A stretch of 64,000 nt of DNA from CAWFKW01 sp963816535 (GTDB lineage Bacteria > Bacteroidota > Ignavibacteria > Tepidaquicellales > OLB5), in contig CAWFKW010000006.1 in the NCBI GenBank assembly GCA_963816535.1, positions 372,001 through 436,000 of the forward strand, written 5' to 3'. How positions within the stretch are numbered: position 1 is the stretch's first letter; each line of letters begins with the position of its first letter. The notes beneath the pieces are model-generated. The model made no database searches. It was not told where the DNA came from and saw only the letters and a list, made by a program, of their open reading frames with translations. The position numbers and the translations under genes were made by a program. Shown here piece after piece: positions 32,558-41,230 of the stretch.

Positions 32558-34255
32558 ATGAAATTCAGCGAAATTATTTACAAACGCCCCGATATAAAAA
32601 CCCTTCGTGAAAAATTTAACCAGCTTCTAGATATTTACGAAACAGCGGATGATTTTGAAATTCAGAACGCCATCATGAAGGATATAAACTCGCTGAGAAT
32701 GGAATTTGAATCGATGAACACGCTTTCAAGCATTCATTATTCGATTGATACCGATAATGATAAGAATGAAGCGGAGCAGAAGTTTTTTGACGACAACCTG
32801 CCGCTATATGAAGGATTAGTCCACAGGTATTATGAATGCCTCATCAGGTCTAAATTCAGGCCGCAGCTTGAACTGAAGTGGGGGAAGCAGTTATTTGAAG
32901 TCGCTGAAGTTTCGGTAAAGACCTATAGCCCTGAAATAGTCGGGGACCTGATACGCGAAAATGAACTAAGAACTGAATATACAAAGCTGCTTGCTTCGGC
33001 AAAGATTTTTTTTGACGGCGAAGAAAGAAATCTTGCGGGGCTCGGCTCATATATGCAATCAACCGACCGCGATGTCAGGAAAGCGGCTAACGATGCGAAA
33101 TGGAATTTTTTCGCAGAGAACGCCGGACAATTCGACCGGATCTATGACGACGTTGTAAAAGTGCGGGACAGGATGGCAAAAAAGCTTGGGTATGATAATT
33201 TTATCCAGATGGGATATGACAGAATGGGTAGAACCGATTATAATGCGGAGATGGTTGCAAAATTCCGTAAACAGGTTTTGGATTATATCGTTCCCATAAC
33301 CGTTAGGCTGAAACAAAGACAGCAGGAAAGACTGGGCATAGATGAGTTTAAATATTACGACCAGCCTATTGATTATAAATCAGGCAATGCAAAACCCCAC
33401 GGCACGGCCGACTGGATAGTTGGGTGCGCAAAAAATATGTATGCGGAGCTTTCTTCGGAAACGAAAGAATTTTTTGATTTCATGATAAACAACGAACTGA
33501 TGGACCTTGTAACCAAGAAAGGCAAGGATACAGGCGGTTACTGTACGTTTATAGAAAAATATAAGAGCCCGTTCATATTTTCGAATTTTAACGGAACCTC
33601 CGGCGACATAGAAGTGCTGACTCATGAGGCGGGCCACGCTTTCCAGGCATATTCAAGCCGCAACTTCGAGATCCCGGAATATTTCTTCCCGACTTCCGAA
33701 GCCTGCGAGATACACTCGATGAGCATGGAGTTCTTAACATGGCCGTGGATGGATTGCTTCTTTAAGGACCAATGCGATAAGTTCAAATATTCGCATTTGA
33801 AAGGTTCGGTTATATTTGTCCCGTATGGAGTTACTGTCGACGAGTTTCAGCACTGGGTTTATTCGAATCCGAATGCGACGTCAACTGAAAGAAAAAAAGC
33901 CTGGCTTGAAATTGAAAAGAAATACCTGCCTTACATAGATTATGATGAGAATGCCTTCCTTCTTGAGGGCGGACGCTGGCAGCAGCAAAGGCATATATAC
34001 ATGTCGCCGTTCTATTATATAGATTACTGCCTGGCCCAGATTTGTGCGTTCCAGTTCTGGAAAAAATCGAACGAAGACAGGGAAAAAGCGATGGATGATT
34101 ACATGAGGCTGTGCAAGGCGGGCGGAAGCAAATCGTTTCTTGAACTGGTGAAGCTTGCCAACCTTATCTCGCCGTTTGAAGAGGGCGGAATGAAATCGTT
34201 TGTTAACGCCGTTGGCGAGTGGCTTGAAAACTTTAACGATAAAAGCGTAAATTAG
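32558..34255 (+). CDS. M3-family oligoendopeptidase
   Basis: 565 residues. Cytosolic zinc metallopeptidase that degrades short peptides (MEROPS M3, oligoendopeptidase F-like). The zinc motif HEAGH lies at 356-360 in LTHEAGHAFQAYSS. The third ligand is most likely Glu384 in SEACEIHSMSMEF. The C-terminal part carries the conserved HIYMSPFYYIDYCLAQICAF substrate region, with its Tyr-rich segment. The N-terminal coiled helical domain is about 1-200. No signal peptide. It appears monocistronic. Confidence 0.92.
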   Translation: MKFSEIIYKRPDIKTLREKFNQLLDIYETADDFEIQNAIMKDINSLRMEFESMNTLSSIHYSIDTDNDKNEAEQKFFDDNLPLYEGLVHRYYECLIRSKFRPQLELKWGKQLFEVAEVSVKTYSPEIVGDLIRENELRTEYTKLLASAKIFFDGEERNLAGLGSYMQSTDRDVRKAANDAKWNFFAENAGQFDRIYDDVVKVRDRMAKKLGYDNFIQMGYDRMGRTDYNAEMVAKFRKQVLDYIVPITVRLKQRQQERLGIDEFKYYDQPIDYKSGNAKPHGTADWIVGCAKNMYAELSSETKEFFDFMINNELMDLVTKKGKDTGGYCTFIEKYKSPFIFSNFNGTSGDIEVLTHEAGHAFQAYSSRNFEIPEYFFPTSEACEIHSMSMEFLTWPWMDCFFKDQCDKFKYSHLKGSVIFVPYGVTVDEFQHWVYSNPNATSTERKKAWLEIEKKYLPYIDYDENAFLLEGGRWQQQRHIYMSPFYYIDYCLAQICAFQFWKKSNEDREKAMDDYMRLCKAGGSKSFLELVKLANLISPFEEGGMKSFVNAVGEWLENFNDKSVN

Positions 34256-34265
34256 AATGATGATG

Positions 34266-34286
34266 AATCCCCGCGAAAGCGGGGAT
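34266..34286 (+). terminator. Hairpin after the M3 peptidase gene
   Basis: ATCCCCGC-GAAA-GCGGGGAT, 11 nt after the stop codon, with a GAAA loop. A similar hairpin is at 61646-61665. There is no strong T-run, so it could be a REP element or a weak terminator. Confidence 0.5.
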
Positions 34287-34425
34287 CTTGATATAGGGAC
34301 GTTTTTTATTGAAATCCGAGTTGTTGTTGAAAAGAAAAACAGTTTTGTTGCGATATCCCTTATCAGTAAAGCTTTCTCAAACGGATCATTTTAAAAAAAT
34401 TCAAGTTATTTTTTAAACATTAACT

Positions 34426-34899
34426 ATGCTTGATTTAATTTTAAGCCACGACCTGATCTACGCTAAGTGGCTTGAAATGGGCGGAGGTCTGGATAACGCG
34501 CTTATCCTTACAAAACAACAGCTGAAGGGATTTGAAAAAATTGTAAGCTCAGATCAAAGATGGGCCGGGCTGCTTGAGATAGCATCAAGGGGCAGGCTGA
34601 ATGACCCGTGGCTTGCCGCGGATTGGCCCTCCGGTTTTGACGAGCTTGTTTTATGCGTGCCTTTGTGCAAGCTCGTTGACTGGGAATGCGCAAAATGCAC
34701 TATCGGTTCCAGGCAAAACGGATTTTCATGCGCCAATGATAATTCATTATTTGGGTTAATCGGCGTCCTGGTTGAAAAACGCGACAGGGCGGCGTTATTG
34801 GAACACCTGAAGAAAATAGAATTGATGCTTGAAGAAAACGAATATTTTTGGGATATTAGAGCCGTAGAACTTGTTACAAACCCATTAAATGAACATTAA
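34426..34899 (+). CDS. Cys-rich protein of unknown function
   Basis: 157 residues, no signal peptide, no family recognised. A central cluster of five cysteines (Cys77, Cys81, Cys88, Cys91, Cys102 in LVLCVPLCKLVDWECAKC and NGFSC) suggests a metal or Fe-S site. The flanks are helical. It is the first gene of a tightly coupled four-gene operon: its stop (TAA, 34897-34899) shares a base with the next start codon. Neighbours encode a CPXCG zinc-type protein, a 2Fe-2S ferredoxin and a trans-sulfuration PLP enzyme. Confidence 0.75.
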   Translation: MLDLILSHDLIYAKWLEMGGGLDNALILTKQQLKGFEKIVSSDQRWAGLLEIASRGRLNDPWLAADWPSGFDELVLCVPLCKLVDWECAKCTIGSRQNGFSCANDNSLFGLIGVLVEKRDRAALLEHLKKIELMLEENEYFWDIRAVELVTNPLNEH

Positions 34900-35075
34900 T
34901 GGAATATTTTTTTACCTGCCCGTATTGCTGGCAGGAAATTTCAATTATAATTGAGCCCTCCGAAAAGATACAATCGTATGTCGAAGACTGTGAAGTATGC
35001 TGCAATCCGATAAGCGTCAGGTTTGAAATCCAAAACGGAGAGATAATATCATTTGAAGCAATCAAAACCCAATGA
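34899..35075 (+). CDS. CPXCG-motif cysteine-rich small protein
   Basis: 58 residues (MEYFFTCPYCWQEISIIIEP at the start). The C-P-Y-C pair at residues 7-10, and EDCEVCCNPI (about 30-39) with a second Cys cluster, match the small Cys_rich_CPXG family, likely a zinc ribbon. Its start overlaps the previous stop (TAATG) and its stop overlaps the next start (ATGA), so translation is coupled on both sides. The family is widespread and of unknown role. Confidence 0.85.
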   Translation: MEYFFTCPYCWQEISIIIEPSEKIQSYVEDCEVCCNPISVRFEIQNGEIISFEAIKTQ

Positions 35076-35764
35076 GCCAAAAATTAAGAGAAAAAGTCCA
35101 GAAAGTCGGGTTGAAAAACATCCGCCGGCATATTTTTTTATGCTGCGACCAGACAAAGCCCAAGTGCTGTGAAAAAGAAACGGGCCTTAAGTCATGGGAT
35201 TACCTTAAACACAGGCTTAACGAGCTGAACCTTTCGCAGGATGGCGGCATCTACAGAAGCAAAGCTAACTGCCTGAGGATCTGCACCGACGGCCCCATAG
35301 CGGTTGTGTATCCCGAAGGCGTCTGGTACCATTCATGCACTCCCGAAGTTCTTGAGATGATAATTCAGGAGCATTTGATCAAGGGTGAACCTGTGAAGGA
35401 TTATATTATATCAAGGGATGTTGCTGATTCATTTGCGGAGCCTGATGAGCTAGTGTTAGAAACATCCGGGATCATCGCGAAAGATTTTGATATATCTACG
35501 GTAGATACGATAGATGAGCTGAGGAGAATACTTGCGATCAGGCTTGATGAACTACTTGTGAGCAATGTTGAAAAGCTTCTCTCGATCTTATATATAATTG
35601 ATGTGACGCAGAAGAAACTGGATGATATATTCGCCAGCCAGAGCAGGGAAGAGATTCCGATGCTTTTAGCGGACGCTATAATTGACAGGCAATTGAATAA
35701 AGTGAAAACCCGCAGGTACTATAAAAATATTGAGGGAGATAAAATAGATGGCTTACAAATATAA
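35072..35764 (+). CDS. Thioredoxin-like 2Fe-2S ferredoxin with C-terminal extension
   Basis: 230 residues. The first 100 form a shethna-type (thioredoxin-fold) ferredoxin: HIFLCCDQTKPKCC (Cys24/25 and Cys32/33), then NCLRICTDGPIAVVYPEGVW with Cys67 and Cys71 in the usual C-x3-C, and YHSCTPE. One Cys of each first pair should join Cys67 and Cys71 in binding the cluster. Residues about 100-230 are helical and unusual for this family; I do not recognise them. The gene overlaps the next start codon by 17 nt. It should serve as an electron carrier, perhaps for the linked PLP enzyme pathway; that role is inference. Confidence 0.82.
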   Translation: MSQKLREKVQKVGLKNIRRHIFLCCDQTKPKCCEKETGLKSWDYLKHRLNELNLSQDGGIYRSKANCLRICTDGPIAVVYPEGVWYHSCTPEVLEMIIQEHLIKGEPVKDYIISRDVADSFAEPDELVLETSGIIAKDFDISTVDTIDELRRILAIRLDELLVSNVEKLLSILYIIDVTQKKLDDIFASQSREEIPMLLADAIIDRQLNKVKTRRYYKNIEGDKIDGLQI

Positions 35765-36908
35765 CCGCATAGAAACGAAGTTAATAAAAGCCGGCGAGAT
35801 AGAGCCAAAGGTTTTAGGCGCAGTGAGCATGCCGGTTTTTCAGTCATCCACTTTTGTTTACGGCGGGGAAGAAAGCTATCATGATGTGAGGTATATCAGG
35901 CTTAACAACACGCCTAACCACGCCGTACTGCACGCGAAGCTTGCAGCCATAGAAAACGCTGAAGCGGCTGTTGTTGCTGCAAGCGGAATGGCCGCAATAT
36001 CCACGGCGCTGTTAACATTTCTTGAAAAGGGCGACCACCTCCTTGCGCAGAATACCTTATATGGAGGTACGCACGATTTTATCACCAAAGACATGCCGGC
36101 TTTGGGAATTACTCATGATTTCATCGACCCCGCAAATCCGCAGCAATGGGCGCGGAAGATCAAAGCCAATACAAAAGTTATTTATGTTGAATCCATCAGC
36201 AACCCGCTTATGGAAGTCGGTGATTTAGCAGCGGCGGCAAAATTTGCTAAAGAACACAATTTAATTTCGCTGATTGATAATACCTTTCCAAGTCCCGTGA
36301 ATTTCAGGCCGATAGAACATGGTTATGATATATCGCTGCACAGCTGTACAAAATACCTGAACGGCCATACCGATATAGTTGCGGGCGCCGCCATAGGAAA
36401 AACCGAGCTGGTTGAGAAAATAAGAAAAAAATTGAATCATCTCGGCGGAACCCTCGACCCGCATGCCTGTTTTTTACTGCACAGGGGAATGAAGACTCTT
36501 TCGGTAAGAATGAAATATCAGAACCAAAGCGCTCTGAAGATTGCGGGCTTTCTTGAAAAACAGCCTGCCGTAATTAAGGTTTATTATCCCGGCCTTGAAT
36601 CAAGCCCTTCGCACAAACGTGCAAAGGAACTATTCAGCGGGTACAGCGGAATGATAAGCGTTGAGTTGCAGGGCGGCCTGCAAGCGGCGGAAAAGTTTTT
36701 AAAGGAACTCACTATACCGATTTGCGCCCCGAGTCTCGGCGGAGTGGAAACGCTGATAACGCTGCCTTCGACAACTTCACATGCGGGCCTCGATCCTGAG
36801 GAAAGAAGAATGATGGGCATTGCCGACGGGCTTATCAGAATATCCATTGGAATTGAGGATACCGGCGACCTGATTGAGGATTTTAAACAAGCCCTAGAGA
36901 TGCTATAA
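35748..36908 (+). CDS. Trans-sulfuration PLP enzyme (methionine gamma-lyase/cystathionine gamma-lyase type)
   Basis: 386 residues, full length for the Cys/Met metabolism PLP family. The PLP Lys is Lys202 in ISLHSCTKYLNGHTDIVAG; Asp177 in LIDNTFPSP contacts the pyridine nitrogen; Tyr105 stacks on the ring (NTLYGGTHDF). The N-terminal VSMPVFQSSTFVYG segment and the C-terminal CAPSLGGVETLITLPSTTSH are hallmarks. The family covers cystathionine gamma-synthase, beta- and gamma-lyases, methionine gamma-lyase and O-acetylhomoserine sulfhydrylase, which sequence reading alone cannot separate. It is the last gene of the Cys-rich/CPXCG/ferredoxin operon. Confidence 0.9.
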   Translation: MAYKYNRIETKLIKAGEIEPKVLGAVSMPVFQSSTFVYGGEESYHDVRYIRLNNTPNHAVLHAKLAAIENAEAAVVAASGMAAISTALLTFLEKGDHLLAQNTLYGGTHDFITKDMPALGITHDFIDPANPQQWARKIKANTKVIYVESISNPLMEVGDLAAAAKFAKEHNLISLIDNTFPSPVNFRPIEHGYDISLHSCTKYLNGHTDIVAGAAIGKTELVEKIRKKLNHLGGTLDPHACFLLHRGMKTLSVRMKYQNQSALKIAGFLEKQPAVIKVYYPGLESSPSHKRAKELFSGYSGMISVELQGGLQAAEKFLKELTIPICAPSLGGVETLITLPSTTSHAGLDPEERRMMGIADGLIRISIGIEDTGDLIEDFKQALEML

Positions 36909-37078
36909 GTATACATTTTATGGGATTTTACATCCAAGCGTCGCATTTCTTTGGCGCCTAACTGTCACAGTCGGCTTTTAGAGATGTCTAACTTAATATA
37001 GTCGGACTAGCCCCCGCACCAGTTTTTTCAAAATATTTCGATTTTTGCCGGGAAACTAACATGTATTTTAAGAAAATA

Positions 37079-37109
37079 TTGGTCTTAAAAGTTTACAATT
37101 TTAGTTTTC
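37079..37109 (+). promoter_or_regulatory. Bacteroidota-type promoter of the ECF sigma gene
   Basis: TTG at 37079-37081, 20 nt, then TAGTTTTC at 37102-37109 (one mismatch to TAnnTTTG). It lies about 73 nt upstream of the TTG start codon. The rest of 36909-37181 shows nothing recognisable. Confidence 0.5.
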
Positions 37110-37181
37110 TTGTTTGTTCCAATCCGCGGCCCGTGATGGAATTATTTCATTAATTAGAAAACATTCAACTGGATCAAAATT

Positions 37182-38073
37182 TTGGTTAATCCATTCACAG
37201 AAAAATATATTACTGATACCACGGATGAGAATCTGATTGATTCGGCGCTCGCCGGAAGCAGGAAAGCGCTCGAAGAACTGGTTCTGCGCCATCAGGCATG
37301 GATATATAATGTAGCTTTAAGGATGGTATTCTATCCGCAGGACGCGGAGGATGCCACGCAGGAAATATTGATAAAGATGCTGACAAAGCTTTCTACATTC
37401 AGAAGGGAAAGCGCCTTCAGGACATGGCTGTACAGGATAGTTGTAAACCATGTTTTGAACATGAAAAAGAGCCAGGGGGAAAAAAATCATGAGAATAATT
37501 TTCCTGATTACTGGCGCGCGATAGAAAAATGTCCCTGATTTGGAACTTGACGAGCAGAGCTGCCTTAAGGTTGAAATGAAGCTGATAGTTGAAGAAGTAA
37601 AATTAAGCTGCATGTCAGGAATGCTTTTATGCCTGGATAGGGAGCAGAGGCTTGTATATATACTCGGCGTTATATTTGCAGTGACCGATAGGGTAGGCTC
37701 CGAGATACTGGGAATAAACAGGGATAATTTCAGGCAGAAGCTTTCAAGAGCGAGAAGAGACATTGCAAATTTCATGCATAACAAGTGCGGTTTGATTGAT
37801 AAGAATAATCCATGCAGCTGCGACAAAAAAACAAAGCGGCTGATCCAGGTAGGGTATGTAAATCCCAAAAAGCTTCTGTTCAATACCAATTATCTTCTGA
37901 GCGTTGAAAAGGCGGCGGCGGATAAAGACAGGCGGTTTGATGAATTGTTCGATGAGAAGTGCGTAAAGCTGTTCAGAGAAAACCCGTTCCAGGAACCGCC
38001 TGATTTCACGGCAGCAATCAGAAAAATTCTGGATAATGAGGAGTTTAAAGACATTTTTAATTTCACAAACTAA
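37182..38073 (+). pseudogene. ECF sigma-70 family factor split by a single-base frameshift
   Basis: The first 118 codons encode sigma region 2: LVLRHQAWIYNVALRMVFYP and QDAEDATQEILIKMLTKLST, then FRTWLYRIVVNHVLNMKK. The frame then breaks at 37529-37535, in TGTCCCTGAT. Removing one C there continues seamlessly as KCPDLELDEQSCLKVEMKL into region 4 (LDREQRLVYILGVIFAVTDR, NFRQKLSRARRDI), ending at 38073. A C-terminal extension with NPCSCDKKT is typical of a Bacteroidota-type ECF subgroup. The start is probably TTG 37182. Either a real inactivating indel or an assembly error; every other part of the gene looks conserved. A T9SS beta-helix gene follows directly. Confidence 0.8.
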
Positions 38074-38080
38074 TAAACTC

Positions 38081-39493
38081 ATGAAAAAACTTTTTCTTCT
38101 GCTGGTCCTGTTCATTATTACAGGCAGCGCGTTTTCTACCATCAGGGGGGTCCCTGGTCAGTACTCCACAATCCAGGCCGCTATTAACGCGAGCGTTAAT
38201 ACCGACACTGTGCTTGTCGAGCCCGGTACATACTTTGAAAACATCAACTTCCGCGGACGGCAGATTGTTGTTACGGGCAGATACTATCAGACAAACGACC
38301 CGGCGACAATTTATGCAACTATTATTAACGGCAGCTCGCCGGCTAATCCTGATTCAGCCAGCTGTGTAAGAATTACATATATGGAAGATTCAACTACTGT
38401 ACTGCAGGGATTTTACATTACCGGCGGAAAAGGGACAAAATGGCAGGATGAGCATGGCGCCGGGCGCTATCGCGAAGGAGGAGGAATTTTGATCGCTCAT
38501 TCAAATCCTGTAATTCAGGACAATATAATTTGCAATAATATTCTGACAGTTGATACTGCAGGTTCAGGTATCACAAGCCGTGGCGGCGGCGGGATGCGTA
38601 TAGGCGATTGCTATCCCAGGATATACAATAATGTTATCTATGGAAACACAGGGATATATGGCTCAGGCGTTGTTCTAAATTATGCTTCATGTATAATGAA
38701 GAATAACATGATATGCTATAATTCAGGAGCGACTGGAATTTATGGCGGCGGAGCAGGTATCTGGATTGATCAATCATTTACATTTCCAAAAGTTTTTGAA
38801 AACAACACAATCGTAAATAACTCCGGGAGCGGAAACGGCGCATTCGGCGGCGTATATTTAAGCGGCGCATCCAATTCAACTTTCCGGAATAACATCTTAT
38901 GGGGGAACACTGGAGCAACCCAGTTTGGCGGCGCTACTGTTACTGCGGTTTATTGCGATGTGCAGTCAGGCCATGCCGGAGCAGGCAATCTGAATCTTGA
39001 TCCGATGTTTGCGGATTCAAATTTTTATCTTGCGACCGGCTCTCCATGTATCGATGCGGGGGACTCAAGCTATATATATAACGACCCTCCAAACCCGGCT
39101 GATACTACAATGGCGTTATATCCTTCAAAAGGAACCAGAAGGAACGATATGGGCGCTTACGGGGGTCCGATGAGGATGGTCTTATCAAACCAGATAATAG
39201 GAATACGCCGGGTCAATTCAAATATTCCGAATGGTTTTTCACTAAATCAGAATTATCCAAATCCGTTCAATCCGTCAACTTTAATAATATATCAGTTACC
39301 AAAAGGCGGATTTGTTAGCCTAAGATTATACGATATTACCGGCAGGCAGGTTGGCATACTGGTGAATTCCATCCAGCAGGCAGGGACGTATAAATATGAT
39401 CTCAACGCTTCTGATTTGCCAAGCGGCTTTTATTTTTATAAACTTGAATCAAACGGATTCAGCGGGACCAGGAAGATGGTTTTGATAAAATGA
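38081..39493 (+). CDS. Secreted right-handed beta-helix protein with T9SS sorting domain
   Basis: 470 residues from ATG 38081, chosen because the signal peptide (MKKLFLLLVLFIITGSAFS) starts there; an upstream frame start at 38036 overlaps the sigma gene. VPGQYSTIQAAINASVNTDT is the usual opening of pectate-lyase-like beta-helix proteins. Repeats such as NPVIQDNIICNNILT, YPRIYNNVIYGNTGIYGSGV and NNTIVNNSGSGNG are parallel beta-helix coils (about 100-330). The last about 84 residues are a type A sorting domain (NQNYPNPFNPSTLIIYQLPK to TRKMVLIK). No polysaccharide-lyase catalytic residues can be named. It starts 7 nt after the sigma factor gene. Confidence 0.88.
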   Translation: MKKLFLLLVLFIITGSAFSTIRGVPGQYSTIQAAINASVNTDTVLVEPGTYFENINFRGRQIVVTGRYYQTNDPATIYATIINGSSPANPDSASCVRITYMEDSTTVLQGFYITGGKGTKWQDEHGAGRYREGGGILIAHSNPVIQDNIICNNILTVDTAGSGITSRGGGGMRIGDCYPRIYNNVIYGNTGIYGSGVVLNYASCIMKNNMICYNSGATGIYGGGAGIWIDQSFTFPKVFENNTIVNNSGSGNGAFGGVYLSGASNSTFRNNILWGNTGATQFGGATVTAVYCDVQSGHAGAGNLNLDPMFADSNFYLATGSPCIDAGDSSYIYNDPPNPADTTMALYPSKGTRRNDMGAYGGPMRMVLSNQIIGIRRVNSNIPNGFSLNQNYPNPFNPSTLIIYQLPKGGFVSLRLYDITGRQVGILVNSIQQAGTYKYDLNASDLPSGFYFYKLESNGFSGTRKMVLIK

Positions 39494-39615
39494 GTAAACT
39501 GTATCGCCTGCTGAAAGAGGGCGGTTAATTTGGGTGCATTTTTGCATCAGGATTAATTTTGTCCGCCCTTGGCGGAGAACTCCGCCAAAAAGCGGACAGG
39601 CAGGCGGCAGAAAAC

Positions 39616-39650
39616 AAAAAAGCGCCGCGCTATAAGCGTGGCGCTTTTTG
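39616..39650. terminator. Bidirectional terminator between convergent genes
   Basis: AAAAAAGCGCC-GCGC, loop, GCGTGGCGCTTTTT: an A-run before and a T-run after the stem allow termination on both strands, serving the beta-helix gene (+) and the Yip1 operon end (-). Confidence 0.85.
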
Positions 39651-39668
39651 ATTATACTATAAAACTAC

Positions 39669-40490
39669 TTATGCCGGGAAGAACGGGATCTTCAGGAATG
39701 ACGTGGCGGAGATCCATATCAGCCATAAAACAAATACCGCAGCCATTGTCTGCGCCGGCTTCAGCTTTGATACCTTTGCCAGCCCTATGCCTGTTATAAT
39801 AAGTATCCATATTGTAAGTATATCAAAATGACCGAGGAATTTGAACATCTCTTTGCCCATAGAATCTGCGGATAGCAGTAATGTGGGACCGATGTTTGAA
39901 TTCAGTTTTCCTGTAAATATAGCCATCACAGTATCAATTATCACTTGTATGCTCTCAGGTATAAAAACAAGGCCGAGAACCGAAAGTATATTCATGTAAC
40001 TAGCGGTTCCTTTGAACAGCTTAAGAACAATTAAAAATATCGCTCCCTTCAGAAACAGAATGATAAAAGTCGTAAATATGGGCCCCAGGGTTGTGAATAC
40101 GTAGAACAGCGGATTTGACTTGCTCATTTGCTTATCCACTTTATCCATTTGTTCATTGGCCTGTTCTTGCGACATCTTGCCGTCTTTAACGGCATCATCA
40201 AGCCTTTCTTTTACTGCTGCCGTCTGCTTCGCCTTAATATCGCTGTACAGCTCTTCGTCGTTCATCACAAGGAAAGTGGATGCAATGTACAAAACAATAA
40301 AAACGAAAGCAGGAATGAGCCAGTAGTTCTTTCTGGATGAAACTCTAACCGCTTCAAACGCGGGACCGGGCTCGGTAATTACGCCCGTCATTGCGTCCGA
40401 AAGCGAAATATCTTCTAATGGAGCGTTTTCCGCAGATGTATCTTCTATAGTGGAATTTTCGGAGGGCTGTTCCGTTTTATTCTCTTCCAT
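39669..40490 (-). CDS. Yip1-domain polytopic membrane protein
   Basis: 273 residues. An acidic low-complexity N-terminus (about 1-50) precedes a Yip1-like domain with about five transmembrane segments (LIPAFVFIVLYIASTFLVM, FTTLGPIFTTFIILFLKGAI, NILSVLGLVFIPESIQVIID, IWILIITGIGLAKVSKL, AAVFVLWLIWISATSF). A charged loop (about 80-120) lies between the first two. Bacterial Yip1 proteins have no firm function. It is the last gene of the long minus-strand operon, 8 bp after dapB. Confidence 0.82.
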   Translation of the reverse strand: MEENKTEQPSENSTIEDTSAENAPLEDISLSDAMTGVITEPGPAFEAVRVSSRKNYWLIPAFVFIVLYIASTFLVMNDEELYSDIKAKQTAAVKERLDDAVKDGKMSQEQANEQMDKVDKQMSKSNPLFYVFTTLGPIFTTFIILFLKGAIFLIVLKLFKGTASYMNILSVLGLVFIPESIQVIIDTVMAIFTGKLNSNIGPTLLLSADSMGKEMFKFLGHFDILTIWILIITGIGLAKVSKLKPAQTMAAVFVLWLIWISATSFLKIPFFPA

Positions 40491-40498
40491 GACGTTAA

Positions 40499-41221
40499 TT
40501 AAATAAGTTGATTAAATATGTCTTCAAATTTAAAAAAACCCTTTTTCCCGTAAATATACCTGGCCGCCAATAAGGCGCCTTCCGCAAAGCCCCTTCTTGA
40601 TTTAGCGTTATGCTCAAGCGAAATTGTGTCGGCGGCGCTATTGAAAATAACTTTGTGGTTGCCGACTACGTTTTCAATTCTCTTCGAAATTATGTTCAGC
40701 TCTTCCGGCGTTAAGCCGGTTTTGTCGTTTGTTATTTTGTTCTTTCTTTTTACAGCTGCTGTAATATATTCAGCAATTCTGAGCGCTGTGCCGCTTGGCT
40801 TATCAATTTTCTGGGTATGATGCGTTTCTTCAATGCCTGTATCATATTGGCCGAATTTATCCATAAGCCCGGCGCTGTATTTTACAATCTGGAAGAAGAT
40901 ATTTACGCCGACCGAAAAATTACTTGCATAAACAAAACCAATTCCGCTCTCTGACACAATTTTTTTCACACTTTCAGAGCTATCATACCAGCCGGTTGTT
41001 CCGCATACTATATTTATCTTCTTCGAAGCAAGGAATTCAATATTTGTGATAACCGCCGCCGGAGTTGAAAACTCTATAGCAACATCCGGAATCTCTTTCA
41101 TGCTTTCGCTCAATGGAGGGTTAATATCGTATTTTCCTGTGAGAGAGAATTCCTTAGCGTCAGTTATCGCTTCGATTTCCTTTCCCATTTTACCGTAACC
41201 GACTAACGCGAGCTTTATCAT
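40499..41221 (-). CDS. dapB: 4-hydroxy-tetrahydrodipicolinate reductase
   Basis: 240 residues. NAD(P)H-dependent step in diaminopimelate/lysine biosynthesis. The N-terminal Rossmann motif is MIKLALVGYGKMGKEIEA, and the substrate and catalytic region is IEETHHTQKIDKPSGTALRI with the His-His pair and Lys. IEFSTPAAVITNIEF and CGTTGWYDSSE are standard. Shorter than the E. coli enzyme (273 aa), as in many Bacteroidota. Ten bases from lysC in the same operon, so the first and fourth steps of the pathway are co-expressed. Confidence 0.94.
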   Translation of the reverse strand: MIKLALVGYGKMGKEIEAITDAKEFSLTGKYDINPPLSESMKEIPDVAIEFSTPAAVITNIEFLASKKINIVCGTTGWYDSSESVKKIVSESGIGFVYASNFSVGVNIFFQIVKYSAGLMDKFGQYDTGIEETHHTQKIDKPSGTALRIAEYITAAVKRKNKITNDKTGLTPEELNIISKRIENVVGNHKVIFNSAADTISLEHNAKSRRGFAEGALLAARYIYGKKGFFKFEDIFNQLI

Positions 41222-41230
41222 CCTGCTGAG

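Noticed and set aside
37529..37545. Programmed ribosomal frameshift in the ECF sigma gene
   Set aside because: No classic slippery heptamer or downstream pseudoknot is evident; a simple one-base insertion explains it.
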